Assembly (NCBI GenBank): GCA_017511205.1
Contig: JAFWLE010000009.1
Coordinates: 21,341-85,340, forward strand
Source of the DNA: Candidatus Saccharimonadota bacterium
GTDB taxonomy: Bacteria > Patescibacteriota > Saccharimonadia > Saccharimonadales > Saccharimonadaceae
Direction: 5' to 3'
DNA: 64,000 bases
In this document: positions 54,466 to 62,672 of the stretch, piece after piece
Position numbering within the stretch: position 1 is the first letter of the stretch
Layout: each line of letters starts with the position of its first letter
Notes under the pieces: model-generated
What the model saw: only the letters and a program-made list of their open reading frames with translations
What the model was told of the DNA's origin: nothing
The model's database searches: none
Made by a program: the position numbers and the translations under genes

Positions 54466-54801
54466 TTATTTCTCTAATTCTAAATCAAGATTCAATATAT
54501 CTGCCGCTTTTTCCAAAATTCTCTTTTCTTCCTCTGTGCAATCAATCAATTTAGCATTAAACAGTGTTACAGTTTCCTCATGCTTATAATCTAGTATCTC
54601 CAATGATCGCGCCGCTCCCGGCACCTTTTTTAATACCCCTTTTTCAACCAGATGGTCAATATGTTCCGCTACCGCCGAAACCGAAGAAAGTCCTAGTCCT
54701 GTCTGAATTTCACGATAAGACGGCGAATATCCTTTTTCGTCCGTAAAATCTTGCAAAAATTCTAAAACCGCTAATTGTTTTTTTGTTAATTTAATCGCCA
54801 T
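54466..54801 (-). CDS. LexA-like regulator with DNA-binding domain only
   Basis: 111 aa. Residues 1-68 match the LexA winged-helix domain: LTKKQLAVLEFLQDFTDEKG, YSPSYREIQTGLGLSSVSAV, AEHIDHLVEKGVLKKVPGAA, RSLEI. The rest (70-111) is a helical tail with no protease domain (no catalytic Ser or Lys, no Ala-Gly cleavage site), so it cannot autocleave in an SOS response as LexA does. Targets are unknown. It faces the LCP gene with only 18 bp between the two start codons, so one operator could control both. Confidence 0.83.
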   Translation of the reverse strand: MAIKLTKKQLAVLEFLQDFTDEKGYSPSYREIQTGLGLSSVSAVAEHIDHLVEKGVLKKVPGAARSLEILDYKHEETVTLFNAKLIDCTEEEKRILEKAADILNLDLELEK

Positions 54802-54819
54802 ATGTTACAATTATATATA
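54802..54819. promoter_or_regulatory. 18-bp divergent promoter region shared by lexA-like and LCP genes
   Basis: Plus strand: TACAAT (54806-54811), eight bases before the ATG at 54820. Minus strand: TATAAT eight bases before the ATG at 54801. The two -10 boxes overlap in an AT-rich, partly palindromic stretch. Confidence 0.6.
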
Positions 54820-56460
54820 ATGAATGGAAATAAATCAATTGATGGGCTTAGCACTCGTCACTCCAAAAAAGTGACCGTTTCTGGAACTCCCAAAAATGTT
54901 CCAAAAAGTACTACTAAAAAACCAGTTCAAAAAGTGACTGTATCTAAGCCGCAAACCACACTTAAAGTACCAAAAGCCCCTAAACCTCAAAAAACTCCAG
55001 ATACTTCCTCTAAGAAAACACCAAAGCCAGAACCAGTAACTAGTGTTCCAGAAGATTTCCTAAAACCCGTCCAAGCCTTTAATTTCGACGAACAAAGTGG
55101 CGAGCTCAAAGCCACCAAAGATCCAGTTAAGCCCACCCCTACCAAGAAAAAGAAGCCTGCTAGTCGCAAACGTAAAATCATCACTCGTGTTATCATTGGC
55201 TTCATTGCAATCGTTATTATAGCAGTCATAGTATTCATTCTTTATCTTAACGGCGTTATTGCTAGAATAACCAATAATCAGGGCAACATTTTTGATTTCT
55301 TTACCGAAACCTATGTTCCTTTGAAAACTGATGAAAACGGTCGCACCAATATTCTCGCATTTGGTACTAGCGGCTACGATATGGAAGGTACTGAAGGTGA
55401 AGGTACCCACGATGGAGCTCAACTCACTGATTCAATTATGATCATTAGCCTCAATCAAGAAACCGGCGACTTTGCCATGCTTAGTCTCCCACGGGATTTA
55501 AAAGCTTCACCTACTTGCACTGCCACCGGTAAAATCAACGAAGTCTATTGGTGCAACAATATGGACGGCGACAACGAAGAAGCTGGCGCTAAAGCCCTCA
55601 TGGATGAAGTTAGTGACATCTTAGGTATTGATTTTCAATACTATGCCCACCTCAACTGGGGCTCACTCGTTCACATAGTTGACGCTCTAGACGGCATCAA
55701 TGTAACACTTGATGAAGATGTCCACGATTACTATATTTTCGATGCTGGAGTAGAATATCATCTCGATGGTGAAAAAGCCTTAAGACTTGCTCGCACTAGG
55801 TATGGTACCGCCCATGGTGATTTCTCGCGTAGCGCTTCTCAACAAAAAATCCTTATTGGTATCAAAGATCGTATTTTTGAAAAAAATCTCACTCTCACAG
55901 ACATTATCAATTTAGCTAATACCTTAGGCGACAATTTACGCGTCAATCTTTCTGTAGATGAAATTAAAACTCTTGCTCATCTCACCTCTAGCTTTGACTT
56001 CAATAATATGCGCCAAGTCTCTCTTATCGAACCAGTTAATTATATGACCACTGGCACCATTAATGGCATCTCTTATGTCTTACCAACTGCCGGCGCTGGC
56101 AACTACGTAGCGATTCAAGAATTTGTTAAAAAATCCTTCAGCAATGATCCACGCGACTATGAAGAACCTACCGTTCTCATACTCAATTCCACCGAAACTC
56201 CAGGTCTAGCTTCCACTGAAGAAAATACTCTTATTAATGAAGGTTATCTATACACCCAAACCGGCGACATAGCTGGCAACTACACAGAAAAATACACCCT
56301 ATATGACATCTCTGGCGAAAAACCTGGCACCAAAGCCTTACTGGAAAAGAAATACGATATCACTGCCCACTCCGCCGACGAACTACCTGCTGATGTAAGT
56401 AGGGATTACGACTTCGTCATCATCCTCGGCCAATCCGAAGAAAATTCTGAAGAAAACTAG
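54820..56460 (+). CDS. LytR-CpsA-Psr (LCP) family protein with LytR_C domain
   Basis: 546 aa from the ATG at 54820. A Lys/Pro/Thr-rich N-terminus (1-110) is followed by one membrane helix (about 120-145), the LCP domain (about 165-420) with ILAFGTSGYDMEGTEGEG, DSIMIISLNQETGDFAMLSL, PRDLKASPTCTATG, LRLARTRYGTAHGDFSRSAS and QQKIL, and a LytR_C domain (about 440-540: PTVLILNSTETPGLAS). LCP enzymes link surface glycopolymers to the wall. It is the second LCP in the window, of the LytR_C type; the first (32399) has a multi-helix N-terminus. Confidence 0.92.
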   Translation: MNGNKSIDGLSTRHSKKVTVSGTPKNVPKSTTKKPVQKVTVSKPQTTLKVPKAPKPQKTPDTSSKKTPKPEPVTSVPEDFLKPVQAFNFDEQSGELKATKDPVKPTPTKKKKPASRKRKIITRVIIGFIAIVIIAVIVFILYLNGVIARITNNQGNIFDFFTETYVPLKTDENGRTNILAFGTSGYDMEGTEGEGTHDGAQLTDSIMIISLNQETGDFAMLSLPRDLKASPTCTATGKINEVYWCNNMDGDNEEAGAKALMDEVSDILGIDFQYYAHLNWGSLVHIVDALDGINVTLDEDVHDYYIFDAGVEYHLDGEKALRLARTRYGTAHGDFSRSASQQKILIGIKDRIFEKNLTLTDIINLANTLGDNLRVNLSVDEIKTLAHLTSSFDFNNMRQVSLIEPVNYMTTGTINGISYVLPTAGAGNYVAIQEFVKKSFSNDPRDYEEPTVLILNSTETPGLASTEENTLINEGYLYTQTGDIAGNYTEKYTLYDISGEKPGTKALLEKKYDITAHSADELPADVSRDYDFVIILGQSEENSEEN

Positions 56461-56487
56461 ATAATACTTGTTTCATAATTCATTCAT

Positions 56488-56512
56488 ATCGAAGGATATA
56501 AAGGCAAAATCT
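56488..56512 (+). repeat. Fragment of structured repeat family 1
   Basis: 25 bases (56488-56512) are identical to the left part of the copies at 23145 and 62681: ATCGAAGGATATAAAGGC and continuing AAAATCT. The rest of the element is missing. Short direct repeats TTGTTT(C/T)ATAATTCATT flank it at about 56469 and 56543. Confidence 0.75.
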
Positions 56513-56576
56513 GAAGGAAACTAAAAACAATACTTTGAGAATTGTTTTATAATTCATTAATAGTAAGTTAAAAAAG

Positions 56577-56694
56577 AATAACACAGTACTTAGAGGGATC
56601 TATCGGAGGCTGCTGCCGAGATAGAAAGGGCGCGAGCCCCGTGAAGACGGGCGCGAGCGACCCTGTGCCCGAGAAGTACTGTGTTATTTTTTTT
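56577..56694. repeat. GC-rich structured palindromic element with terminator-like end
   Basis: Arms 56577-56591 and 56674-56688 are perfect 15-bp complements (AATAACACAGTACTT), followed by eight T. Between them is a GC-rich core with hairpins TCTATC/GATAGA and GGGCGCGAGCCCCGT...ACGGGCGCGAGCGACCC. Its CCCGT-GAAG-ACGGG tip is shared with the insertion at 63663-63784. It can end transcripts from both the LCP gene and khpB. The last Ts overlap the khpB stop codon. Confidence 0.75.
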
Positions 56695-57148
56695 AGATTT
56701 TACTTATGATGATTTTTCGTTCTCTTCCCTCACCCTCAGAATGAGCATCAATATCCGAATAATCTTGTGCTACTTTATGCACAATACGTCTGTCTGCTGC
56801 GTTGAGATTAATTTCCATCGCTTCACCCGTTTCGCGCACTTTTTTAATCCAACCCTCCGCTTTTTCTGCAATTCTATCCGCTCGTTGTTTTTTATAATTC
56901 GCTACATCCACGTTTACTCTCACAATTTCTGCTTTTTTTGAAACCAAAGCCATTGATACAATATGTTGCAAAGCTCTCAAATTATCAGCATTTCTACCAA
57001 TTAAAAGTGAATTAAGTGAAGTAGAGGGTACTGATAATTGAATCACCTCGTCATCAATCGTCGATGTCACTGCCACATTAATACCAAAAAAGCTTAATAA
57101 ATCTTCCAGGTATCGGCTCGCAAACCTTATTGATTCATCTTTATTCAT
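56693..57148 (-). CDS. khpB: KhpB (Jag/EloR) RNA-binding protein
   Basis: 151 aa. An Ile/Val-patterned KH-II domain (IGRNADNLRALQHIVSMALV) is followed by an R3H domain (RADRIAEKAEGWIKKVRETG, EAMEINLNAADRRIVHKVAQ). The N-terminal Jag domain is reduced. It binds RNA and, with KhpA, affects cell division and wall growth in Gram-positives. The start overlaps the yidC stop as TAATG. Gene order rpmH-rnpA-yidC-khpB is the ancestral oriC order. Confidence 0.92.
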   Translation of the reverse strand: MNKDESIRFASRYLEDLLSFFGINVAVTSTIDDEVIQLSVPSTSLNSLLIGRNADNLRALQHIVSMALVSKKAEIVRVNVDVANYKKQRADRIAEKAEGWIKKVRETGEAMEINLNAADRRIVHKVAQDYSDIDAHSEGEGRERKIIISKI

Positions 57149-58263
57149 TATTTTCTCCTTTTCTTTTTAATATCCTTCGCCTTAATCCTGGTTATTTTTG
57201 TTCCGGTTTTTTTATTTTCCACCACTTTTCCTTCTTGAATTTTATTTAGTTCTTTAATTACAGCCTTATCGGTCATATCATCAATTTCATTATCAATTTT
57301 ATTCAAAACCATTCTCTGTTGCAAAACCGTTAATACGTTACTTAAGAAATAATAAAATGCCAACGCCCCATTAAGATTATACATAATTATAAACATCATA
57401 ATAGGCATCATCATCGACATCTGCCCTGTCGCCATACTGCTGATTTCCGAATCTTCAATCTCCTTACCATCCTTAGCTTCTTTCAAAATATCACGGAATT
57501 TCTTTTTCTTCTCAGATTTACCAGACGGCATCTGCTGTTTTGTAGCGATATATTGAATCACTGACGCTAGAAGCGCACAAACCAAAATAAACATTGCACT
57601 CCAAGAGAATTTACCACTCAAAACATCGCTCGCTTTCACATCTAAGTGAATTATGCCAAACAACATCGGGCTAAAATCATACGCCGCTTTTTCCTCTGCT
57701 GGCTTACTATTATCTTCCAAATCCTTCAAATAAACTGCCTGTTTTTCCTCTAAATTCCGAATCTCCGATCCTTCATATGCCACGATTTCATAAGCTCTGT
57801 TGGATAAATTATCTTGTGGTAAAGGTGTTGCTATTACTCTAATCGCTGAAAAAATTGCAATGAAGATTGGCAACTGAATAATTAAAGTCAAAATTGAAGC
57901 AAATGGCTTTACATTATATCTTTTATAAAGATCCATCGTCTGCAAAGATTCCATTTGCTTGTTACCTTTACAGTTCTTTTTAATCTGAGTTAGTTCTGGT
58001 TGGATCTTCCTTAGTAGTTTAGTTTGGTTAAACTGCTTCTTTGTCAGAGGCCACATCGCTAATTTTACTAAAATTGTAAATACGATAATCGCCGCCCCAA
58101 AATCATGTACCAAATTAAATATCACAAATAGTATATTTACAATTGGTCTAACAACTATTACATCTAAGAAATTAAACGGACTACCAGTAATAATTGAGCC
58201 AATAATAAATAGCACTAGTATAGAAATCCAGATTGCTTTCTTCACACTCATATCTTTCATCAT
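57148..58263 (-). CDS. yidC: Membrane protein insertase YidC/Oxa1
   Basis: 371 aa with five hydrophobic helices. LVHDFGAAIIVFTILVKLAM followed by WPLTKKQFNQTKLLRKIQPE is the conserved Oxa1 core, with the cytoplasmic hairpin between and a basic C-terminal tail (KKKRRK). It inserts proteins into the membrane. A long exterior loop (about 130-215) rich in charged residues is unusual for a YidC of this size. It overlaps the rnpA stop by 4 nt (ATGA). Confidence 0.95.
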   Translation of the reverse strand: MMKDMSVKKAIWISILVLFIIGSIITGSPFNFLDVIVVRPIVNILFVIFNLVHDFGAAIIVFTILVKLAMWPLTKKQFNQTKLLRKIQPELTQIKKNCKGNKQMESLQTMDLYKRYNVKPFASILTLIIQLPIFIAIFSAIRVIATPLPQDNLSNRAYEIVAYEGSEIRNLEEKQAVYLKDLEDNSKPAEEKAAYDFSPMLFGIIHLDVKASDVLSGKFSWSAMFILVCALLASVIQYIATKQQMPSGKSEKKKKFRDILKEAKDGKEIEDSEISSMATGQMSMMMPIMMFIIMYNLNGALAFYYFLSNVLTVLQQRMVLNKIDNEIDDMTDKAVIKELNKIQEGKVVENKKTGTKITRIKAKDIKKKRRK

Positions 58264-58613
58264 TTTTTATTATAACACACCTTACTTTCTTCCACCAGCT
58301 CTCCTAAAAGCTTTTCTAAATCTGAAAACGGCATTTTAAGAAGATCTTTAGAAAAAACCACGAATATATAATCCATTTTTTTGGGTAAATACTCAAAATT
58401 CAGCCTCAGCGCTTCGTATACGCGTCGACGAATTCTATTCCTCTGCACCGCAAACTTAGCAACTTTTTTTGAAACCACCACCGCTACCCTCGTAAATCCT
58501 TTCGTATTTTCCACGAAAGTTAAAGACATCCGTGCTCTTCGCACTGTCTTCCCATGTTGGTACACATATCTCACTCCCCCACGTGAATGAAATCGAAATT
58601 TCTTACTAAGCAC
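58260..58613 (-). CDS. rnpA: RNase P protein component
   Basis: 117 aa. [20 protein letters not shown] is the RNR box of RnpA, preceded by the usual FxSRG-like start ([16 protein letters not shown]). It binds the RNase P RNA for tRNA 5' maturation. The start is GTG at 58613, inside the last 8 nt of rpmH (GTGCTTAG), the classical overlap. Confidence 0.95.
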   Translation of the reverse strand: MLSKKFRFHSRGGVRYVYQHGKTVRRARMSLTFVENTKGFTRVAVVVSKKVAKFAVQRNRIRRRVYEALRLNFEYLPKKMDYIFVVFSKDLLKMPFSDLEKLLGELVEESKVCYNKK

Positions 58614-58743
58614 TGAGTTTAGCCCGCCCCTTAATACGGCGACGTGCTAAGACTTTTCGCCCGTTAGAAGTAGCATTCCTTTTCATAAAGCCGTGCTCAA
58701 CTTTTCGTTGTTTCTTATGCGGCTGATAAGTTCGTTTTGGCAT
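58606..58743 (-). CDS. rpmH: Ribosomal protein bL34
   Basis: 45 aa: [20 protein letters not shown] then [20 protein letters not shown] and AKLSA. KRTYQP, GF and RRRxKGR are bL34 hallmarks. AAGGA lies ten bases before the ATG. It heads the rpmH-rnpA-yidC-khpB operon and is too short to appear as a long open frame. Confidence 0.97.
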   Translation of the reverse strand: MPKRTYQPHKKQRKVEHGFMKRNATSNGRKVLARRRIKGRAKLSA

Positions 58744-58788
58744 AATATATTATTCCTTAAATTTTAATTATTTTCAAATTCTTTTCAT

Positions 58789-58817
58789 AGTATACCGCAT
58801 TTTTCCACAATTTTCAA
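58789..58817 (-). promoter_or_regulatory. Promoter of rpmH operon, containing a DnaA box
   Basis: On the minus strand TTGAAA (58817-58812) and TATACT (58794-58789) are 17 bases apart, a near-consensus promoter. The spacer contains a DnaA box (TGTGGAAAA, 58809-58801), so DnaA binding could block it. Confidence 0.75.
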
Positions 58818-58928
58818 GTAGTTTTCCACACGGCAAATAGGGTAATTCTTGTCATTGTGGAAATATCCTTCCCTGTTAATAAAAATACATATTACAACAC
58901 ATTTTTTCTACCAAAAACCTGTGGAAAA
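58801..58928. promoter_or_regulatory. DnaA-box cluster between rpmH and dnaA
   Basis: Four DnaA boxes differing by one or two bases from TTATCCACA: TTTTCCACA at 58801-58809 and 58822-58830 (plus), TGTGGAAAT at 58856-58864 and TGTGGAAAA at 58920-58928 (minus). The last is just upstream of the dnaA -10 box TGCTATAAT (58941-58949). They probably serve DnaA control of both promoters, and may be part of the bipartite origin. Confidence 0.75.
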
Positions 58929-58970
58929 CTCAGTATTTCATGCTATAATTAATTCAAAGGAGGTTAAAAA

Positions 58971-60326
58971 ATGTACGACGTCTGGAAAAACGCCCTTGCC
59001 GAAATCGAACAGCAAATCTCTGCTGCCAATTTCTCAACTTGGTTCCAAGATACCTCTCTCATTTCCACCGCCGACGGTAATATTATTATTGGCGTCAAAA
59101 ACTCTTTCTACGTTAAACAACTTCGTAACCGATATCTAGACATTATTAAAATTGCTCTCAAAAACAATAATATCACCGTTAATCAGATCGATTTCGAGGT
59201 TAAAACTAATACTAAACCAAAGACTGAACCTCATGAAGTAATTAATACACGTGATACTATTAAAGAGCATATTAAAACTATCCGTAATATTAATAGCAGC
59301 ACCATCGCTAATGGTCTTAACCAAAAATATACTTTAGATAATTTCATCGTTGGTTCTAATAATGATCTCGCAGTATCTGCCGCCAAGAGTATTATCGCTG
59401 CCCCTGGCACCCGTTACAATCCTTTCTTCCTTTATGGAGGACCAGGTCTCGGTAAAACCCACCTCGTTCAAGCTATTGGTAATGAACTTCTAAAAAATAA
59501 TCCTAATTTTAAAATTTTCTATACCCCTATCTCCCACTTTTATTCCGATTTTATCGATGCTATCCAAAACGGCAAAGGTCGTGAATTTAACCGTAAATTT
59601 GAGAAACTAGATTGTCTTATTATTGATGATTTTCAATTTATCGTTAATAAGGAAAAATCACAAGAAGAATTCTTCAATATCTTCAATGACCTCTACCAAT
59701 TAAATAAACAAATCATCGTCACTTCTGATCGTTTACCAAGTCAAATCAAAACCGTAGATGAACGTCTTGCCACTCGTCTCACTTGGGCTGGGGCTTTTGA
59801 TTTACAGCTACCTAAATTTGAAGATAAATGTGCTATTTTAAAAGCTAAAGCTGAGCTTATGGGTGCTGAAATAGAACCAGAGGCTATCGAATATATAGCC
59901 GAAAATATTAATACCAATATCCGCGATCTCGAAGGTGAATTATCTACTATATTATTAATGTCCGACGTCCGTGGTATGACGCCACTTGAGCTCATTAAAA
60001 ATGGCTCAGTAAGTGTAAATAAGTCTTCCAAAATTCGTCCCACTTCACCAAAACAAATAGTCGAAAAAGTTGCTAAATATTATGGTCTCACCACCAAAGA
60101 ACTTTGTGGTAAATCTCGTGTCACTAATATTAAATCCGCCCGCCAAGTTGCAATGTATTTATTATCTAAAGAACTAAACCTTAGCACCAATAAAATCGCT
60201 AGTGAAGTTGGTGTTAAGGATCACACGACTGTAATGCATGGTATCAAAAAAATCACTAACGACTTAAAAATTAATTTTACCCTTCGTGACCAGATTGAAG
60301 AAATCAAGGAGAAAATCTATGGCTAA
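58971..60326 (+). CDS. dnaA: Chromosomal replication initiator DnaA
   Basis: 451 aa. Domain I (1-80, VWKNALAEIEQQISAANFST), a short linker, AAA+ domain (about 115-330) with GGPGLGKTHLVQAIGNEL (Walker A), LIIDDFQFIVNKEKSQEEFF (Walker B) and sensor regions, and domain IV (about 350-451) with SARQVAMYLLSKELNLS and VGVKDHTTVMHGIKK, the DnaA-box-reading helix-turn-helix. AAAGGAGG precedes the ATG. It opens the origin and is likely autoregulated by the boxes upstream. Confidence 0.98.
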   Translation: MYDVWKNALAEIEQQISAANFSTWFQDTSLISTADGNIIIGVKNSFYVKQLRNRYLDIIKIALKNNNITVNQIDFEVKTNTKPKTEPHEVINTRDTIKEHIKTIRNINSSTIANGLNQKYTLDNFIVGSNNDLAVSAAKSIIAAPGTRYNPFFLYGGPGLGKTHLVQAIGNELLKNNPNFKIFYTPISHFYSDFIDAIQNGKGREFNRKFEKLDCLIIDDFQFIVNKEKSQEEFFNIFNDLYQLNKQIIVTSDRLPSQIKTVDERLATRLTWAGAFDLQLPKFEDKCAILKAKAELMGAEIEPEAIEYIAENINTNIRDLEGELSTILLMSDVRGMTPLELIKNGSVSVNKSSKIRPTSPKQIVEKVAKYYGLTTKELCGKSRVTNIKSARQVAMYLLSKELNLSTNKIASEVGVKDHTTVMHGIKKITNDLKINFTLRDQIEEIKEKIYG

Positions 60327-60338
60327 AAATCTCCAAAA

Positions 60339-60553
60339 AGTGGATAAATTGTGTAAAAACCATAGTAAAACTATGTGTAAATTTAGTGAAAAAATTTGTT
60401 CAAATCTTTTTATTCAAAATTTCAATGTGCAAAACCCTACTTATTCACCAACTTTTCCGTCATTACCCACATCATTTTCCACCAACCACTCCTATCTATT
60501 TAATACCAATCTTTTCCACTTTTCCACATAGCCTAAATACTACTATTATTAAT
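60339..60553. other. Likely replication origin oriC (dnaA-dnaN intergenic) with DnaA-trio unwinding element
   Basis: A 250-bp AT-rich gap holds DnaA boxes AGTGGATAA (60339-60347, minus sense), TTTTCCACT (60512-60520) and TTTTCCACA (60520-60528). Eleven bases after the last box comes CTACTATTATTAAT (60540-60553). Read on the complement 3'-5' this is GAT-GAT-AAT-AAT, the DnaA-trio repeat of the basal unwinding system known from Bacillus. An AT tract follows. A box, a short gap and trios in the right direction support origin opening here. Confidence 0.8.
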
Positions 60554-60576
60554 ATATTTAAAAAGGAGATTAAAAA

Positions 60577-61677
60577 ATGAAGATTAAAGTTACACAATCA
60601 AAATTAAGTAAAGCCTTAAATAACGTTAGTCGTATCGCGATTGGTAAAGTTACCTTACCTATTTTAAATAATGTACTTATTCGAGTAGACCAGAAAAAAG
60701 TATCCCTCATTACCACTAATTTAGATATGGCAGTAATTGATTATTTACCAGTTTCCAGTTCAGAAGATGGCGTCATTACAGTCCCAGCTAAACTTCTTGC
60801 AGAATTTATCTCTAATCTCCCAAAAACCGAAACCGTAGAAATTTCTTCTAAGGATACTAAAGTTAGTATCAAAGCTGGTAACTATTCTTCAACTATCAAC
60901 GGAACTACTGCAGATGATTTTCCTGAACTCCCAGAAATAAATGAAAAATCCGCCGTCACCTTTAAAGTAGGTGTAGATGAGTTTAAGACTAGTATCACTG
61001 AAGTCATCATTGCTAGCTCTAATGACCTTACTCGCCCAGCTCTCACTGGCGTCTACTTTAATACTTATGATCAAAAATTAGCTATTGCCGCCACTGACGG
61101 TTACCGTTTAGCAGAAAAAATCCTTATTGATAAAGTTAAAAGTGACGTTAAGGCCATCGTACCAGCTTCTTCCCTCCAAGAAGTTCTCCGTGCTATTAGT
61201 GATGATATTACTGAAATTGAATTCTCTTTTAATAATGATTTAGCCTGCTTCAAAGTTGGTGAAGTAGAAATTATTTCTAAACTAATTGACGCTAGCTATC
61301 CAGACTATCAAAAACTTATTCCTAAAAACAACGATACTAAAGTAATTTTAGATCGCGAAGAACTCCTCCGTGTCACTAGATTAGCAGCACTCTTTGCTAA
61401 GTCGGTTGGTGGTTCTATTATTTGTGAAGCTAAAAAACCTGATAGCTTTATTGTTAAATCCGTGGCTAACGAATTTGGTGAAAACGATTCTGAAATTAAA
61501 ACTAAAGTCACTAAAGATTCCAGAGTTCATTTTAATTCTAGGTTTTTAATTGATGCTCTTAACTCCCTCACCGAACCAGAAATTGAATTTAGCTTCTCAG
61601 ACCGCGTCTCCCCCACTGTATTACAAAATCAAAAAGACCGTTCTTATACTCATATCGTAATGCCATTAAACTCATGA
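60577..61677 (+). CDS. dnaN: DNA polymerase III beta sliding clamp
   Basis: 366 aa, family length. MKIKVTQSKLSKALNNVSRI at the start, VPAKLLAEFISNLP, LAIAATDGYRLAEKIL, and the C-terminal FLIDALNSLTEPEIEFSFSD and HIVMPLNS follow the DnaN pattern of three tandem clamp folds. It holds polymerase on DNA. AAAAGGAG precedes the ATG. It overlaps recF by 4 nt (ATGA). Confidence 0.98.
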   Translation: MKIKVTQSKLSKALNNVSRIAIGKVTLPILNNVLIRVDQKKVSLITTNLDMAVIDYLPVSSSEDGVITVPAKLLAEFISNLPKTETVEISSKDTKVSIKAGNYSSTINGTTADDFPELPEINEKSAVTFKVGVDEFKTSITEVIIASSNDLTRPALTGVYFNTYDQKLAIAATDGYRLAEKILIDKVKSDVKAIVPASSLQEVLRAISDDITEIEFSFNNDLACFKVGEVEIISKLIDASYPDYQKLIPKNNDTKVILDREELLRVTRLAALFAKSVGGSIICEAKKPDSFIVKSVANEFGENDSEIKTKVTKDSRVHFNSRFLIDALNSLTEPEIEFSFSDRVSPTVLQNQKDRSYTHIVMPLNS

Positions 61678-62672
61678 TCATAAAATCCATTAAACTTACT
61701 AATTTCAGAAATCACTCTTCCTTTTTATTAAAATGTGAAGATGAAACTTCTCTTATTCTAGGTGATAATGGTTTTGGTAAAACTTCAGTACTTGAAGCTA
61801 TTTATATCCTCACACAAGGTAAAAGTTTTCGTGCCACTGATCCAGATATTTTAAAGCATGGTACTGAATTTTACCGTATCGAACTAGAATATCAAAATGG
61901 CGAAAAAACCACTGCAACCTATGATGGTAAAACTAAAACTTTCCATATTCTAGATCAAAAATTTAAACGTTTACCAAAGAAGAATAAATATCCAATTGTG
62001 CTATTTTTACCTTCTGATTTAAATTTAATTAGCCATGCCCCCAGCCGTCGTCGTGATTACTTCGACCGTATTTTTAGTGAATTTGACGAAAACTACAGTA
62101 GTTCCCTTTCTAAATACGAAAAAGCTCTGAAGCAACGAAACGAATTATTAAAAAATGAAGCCACCCTTAGAGAAGATCTATTTTCTTGGAATCTAATTCT
62201 TTCTAAATATGGTACTTTAATCTCAAATTTACGTGAAGAGTTTACAAAAGACTTAAACTCTAAACTCACTTCTACCTATCGCTCTATTTCTAAAAATCAA
62301 GACAACGTTGATTTAATTTATCAAACAGAATTGAAATCTAAAAATGAATCAACTTACTTAAAAAACTTAGAGCAAAATTTCGAAAAAGATCTAATTGTTG
62401 GTCACACTACTTTTGGTATCCACCATGATGATTACTTATTTAATTTTAATCAAAATCTTGCTAATAATTCTGCCTCTCGTGGTGAAACCCGTTCTATTAT
62501 TCTTGCCCTCAAGTTCATTGAAGCAGAACTAATTTTCCAAAAACAAAACCTCCGCCCGATTATCCTTTTAGATGATGTTTTTTCTGAGCTAGACACCATC
62601 CACCGCGAGAGTCTCACTAATAACTTCAAAGATAATCAAGTTATTATCACTAGCGTAGAATCAATTAAATAA
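61674..62672 (+). CDS. recF: DNA replication and repair protein RecF
   Basis: 332 aa, slightly shorter than the usual 360. IKSIKLTNFRNHSSFLLKCE, Walker A LGDNGFGKTSVLEAIYILTQ (with Phe where an Ala or Ser is common), FLPSDLNLISHAPSRRRDYF, the signature SASRGETRSIILALKFIEA, and Walker B PIILLDDVFSELD are RecF motifs. RecF loads RecA at gaps and forks. Its stop codon lies inside the left arm of the structured repeat at 62664. Confidence 0.96.
   Translation: MIIKSIKLTNFRNHSSFLLKCEDETSLILGDNGFGKTSVLEAIYILTQGKSFRATDPDILKHGTEFYRIELEYQNGEKTTATYDGKTKTFHILDQKFKRLPKKNKYPIVLFLPSDLNLISHAPSRRRDYFDRIFSEFDENYSSSLSKYEKALKQRNELLKNEATLREDLFSWNLILSKYGTLISNLREEFTKDLNSKLTSTYRSISKNQDNVDLIYQTELKSKNESTYLKNLEQNFEKDLIVGHTTFGIHHDDYLFNFNQNLANNSASRGETRSIILALKFIEAELIFQKQNLRPIILLDDVFSELDTIHRESLTNNFKDNQVIITSVESIK

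Noticed and set aside
56577..56694. Considered as SRP RNA, tmRNA or RNase P RNA because of GC-rich structure
   Set aside because: The conserved SRP GGAA/AGCAG tetraloop region, tmRNA tag frame and RNase P core motifs are all absent; fixed tip shared with the coding insertion fits a repeat better.
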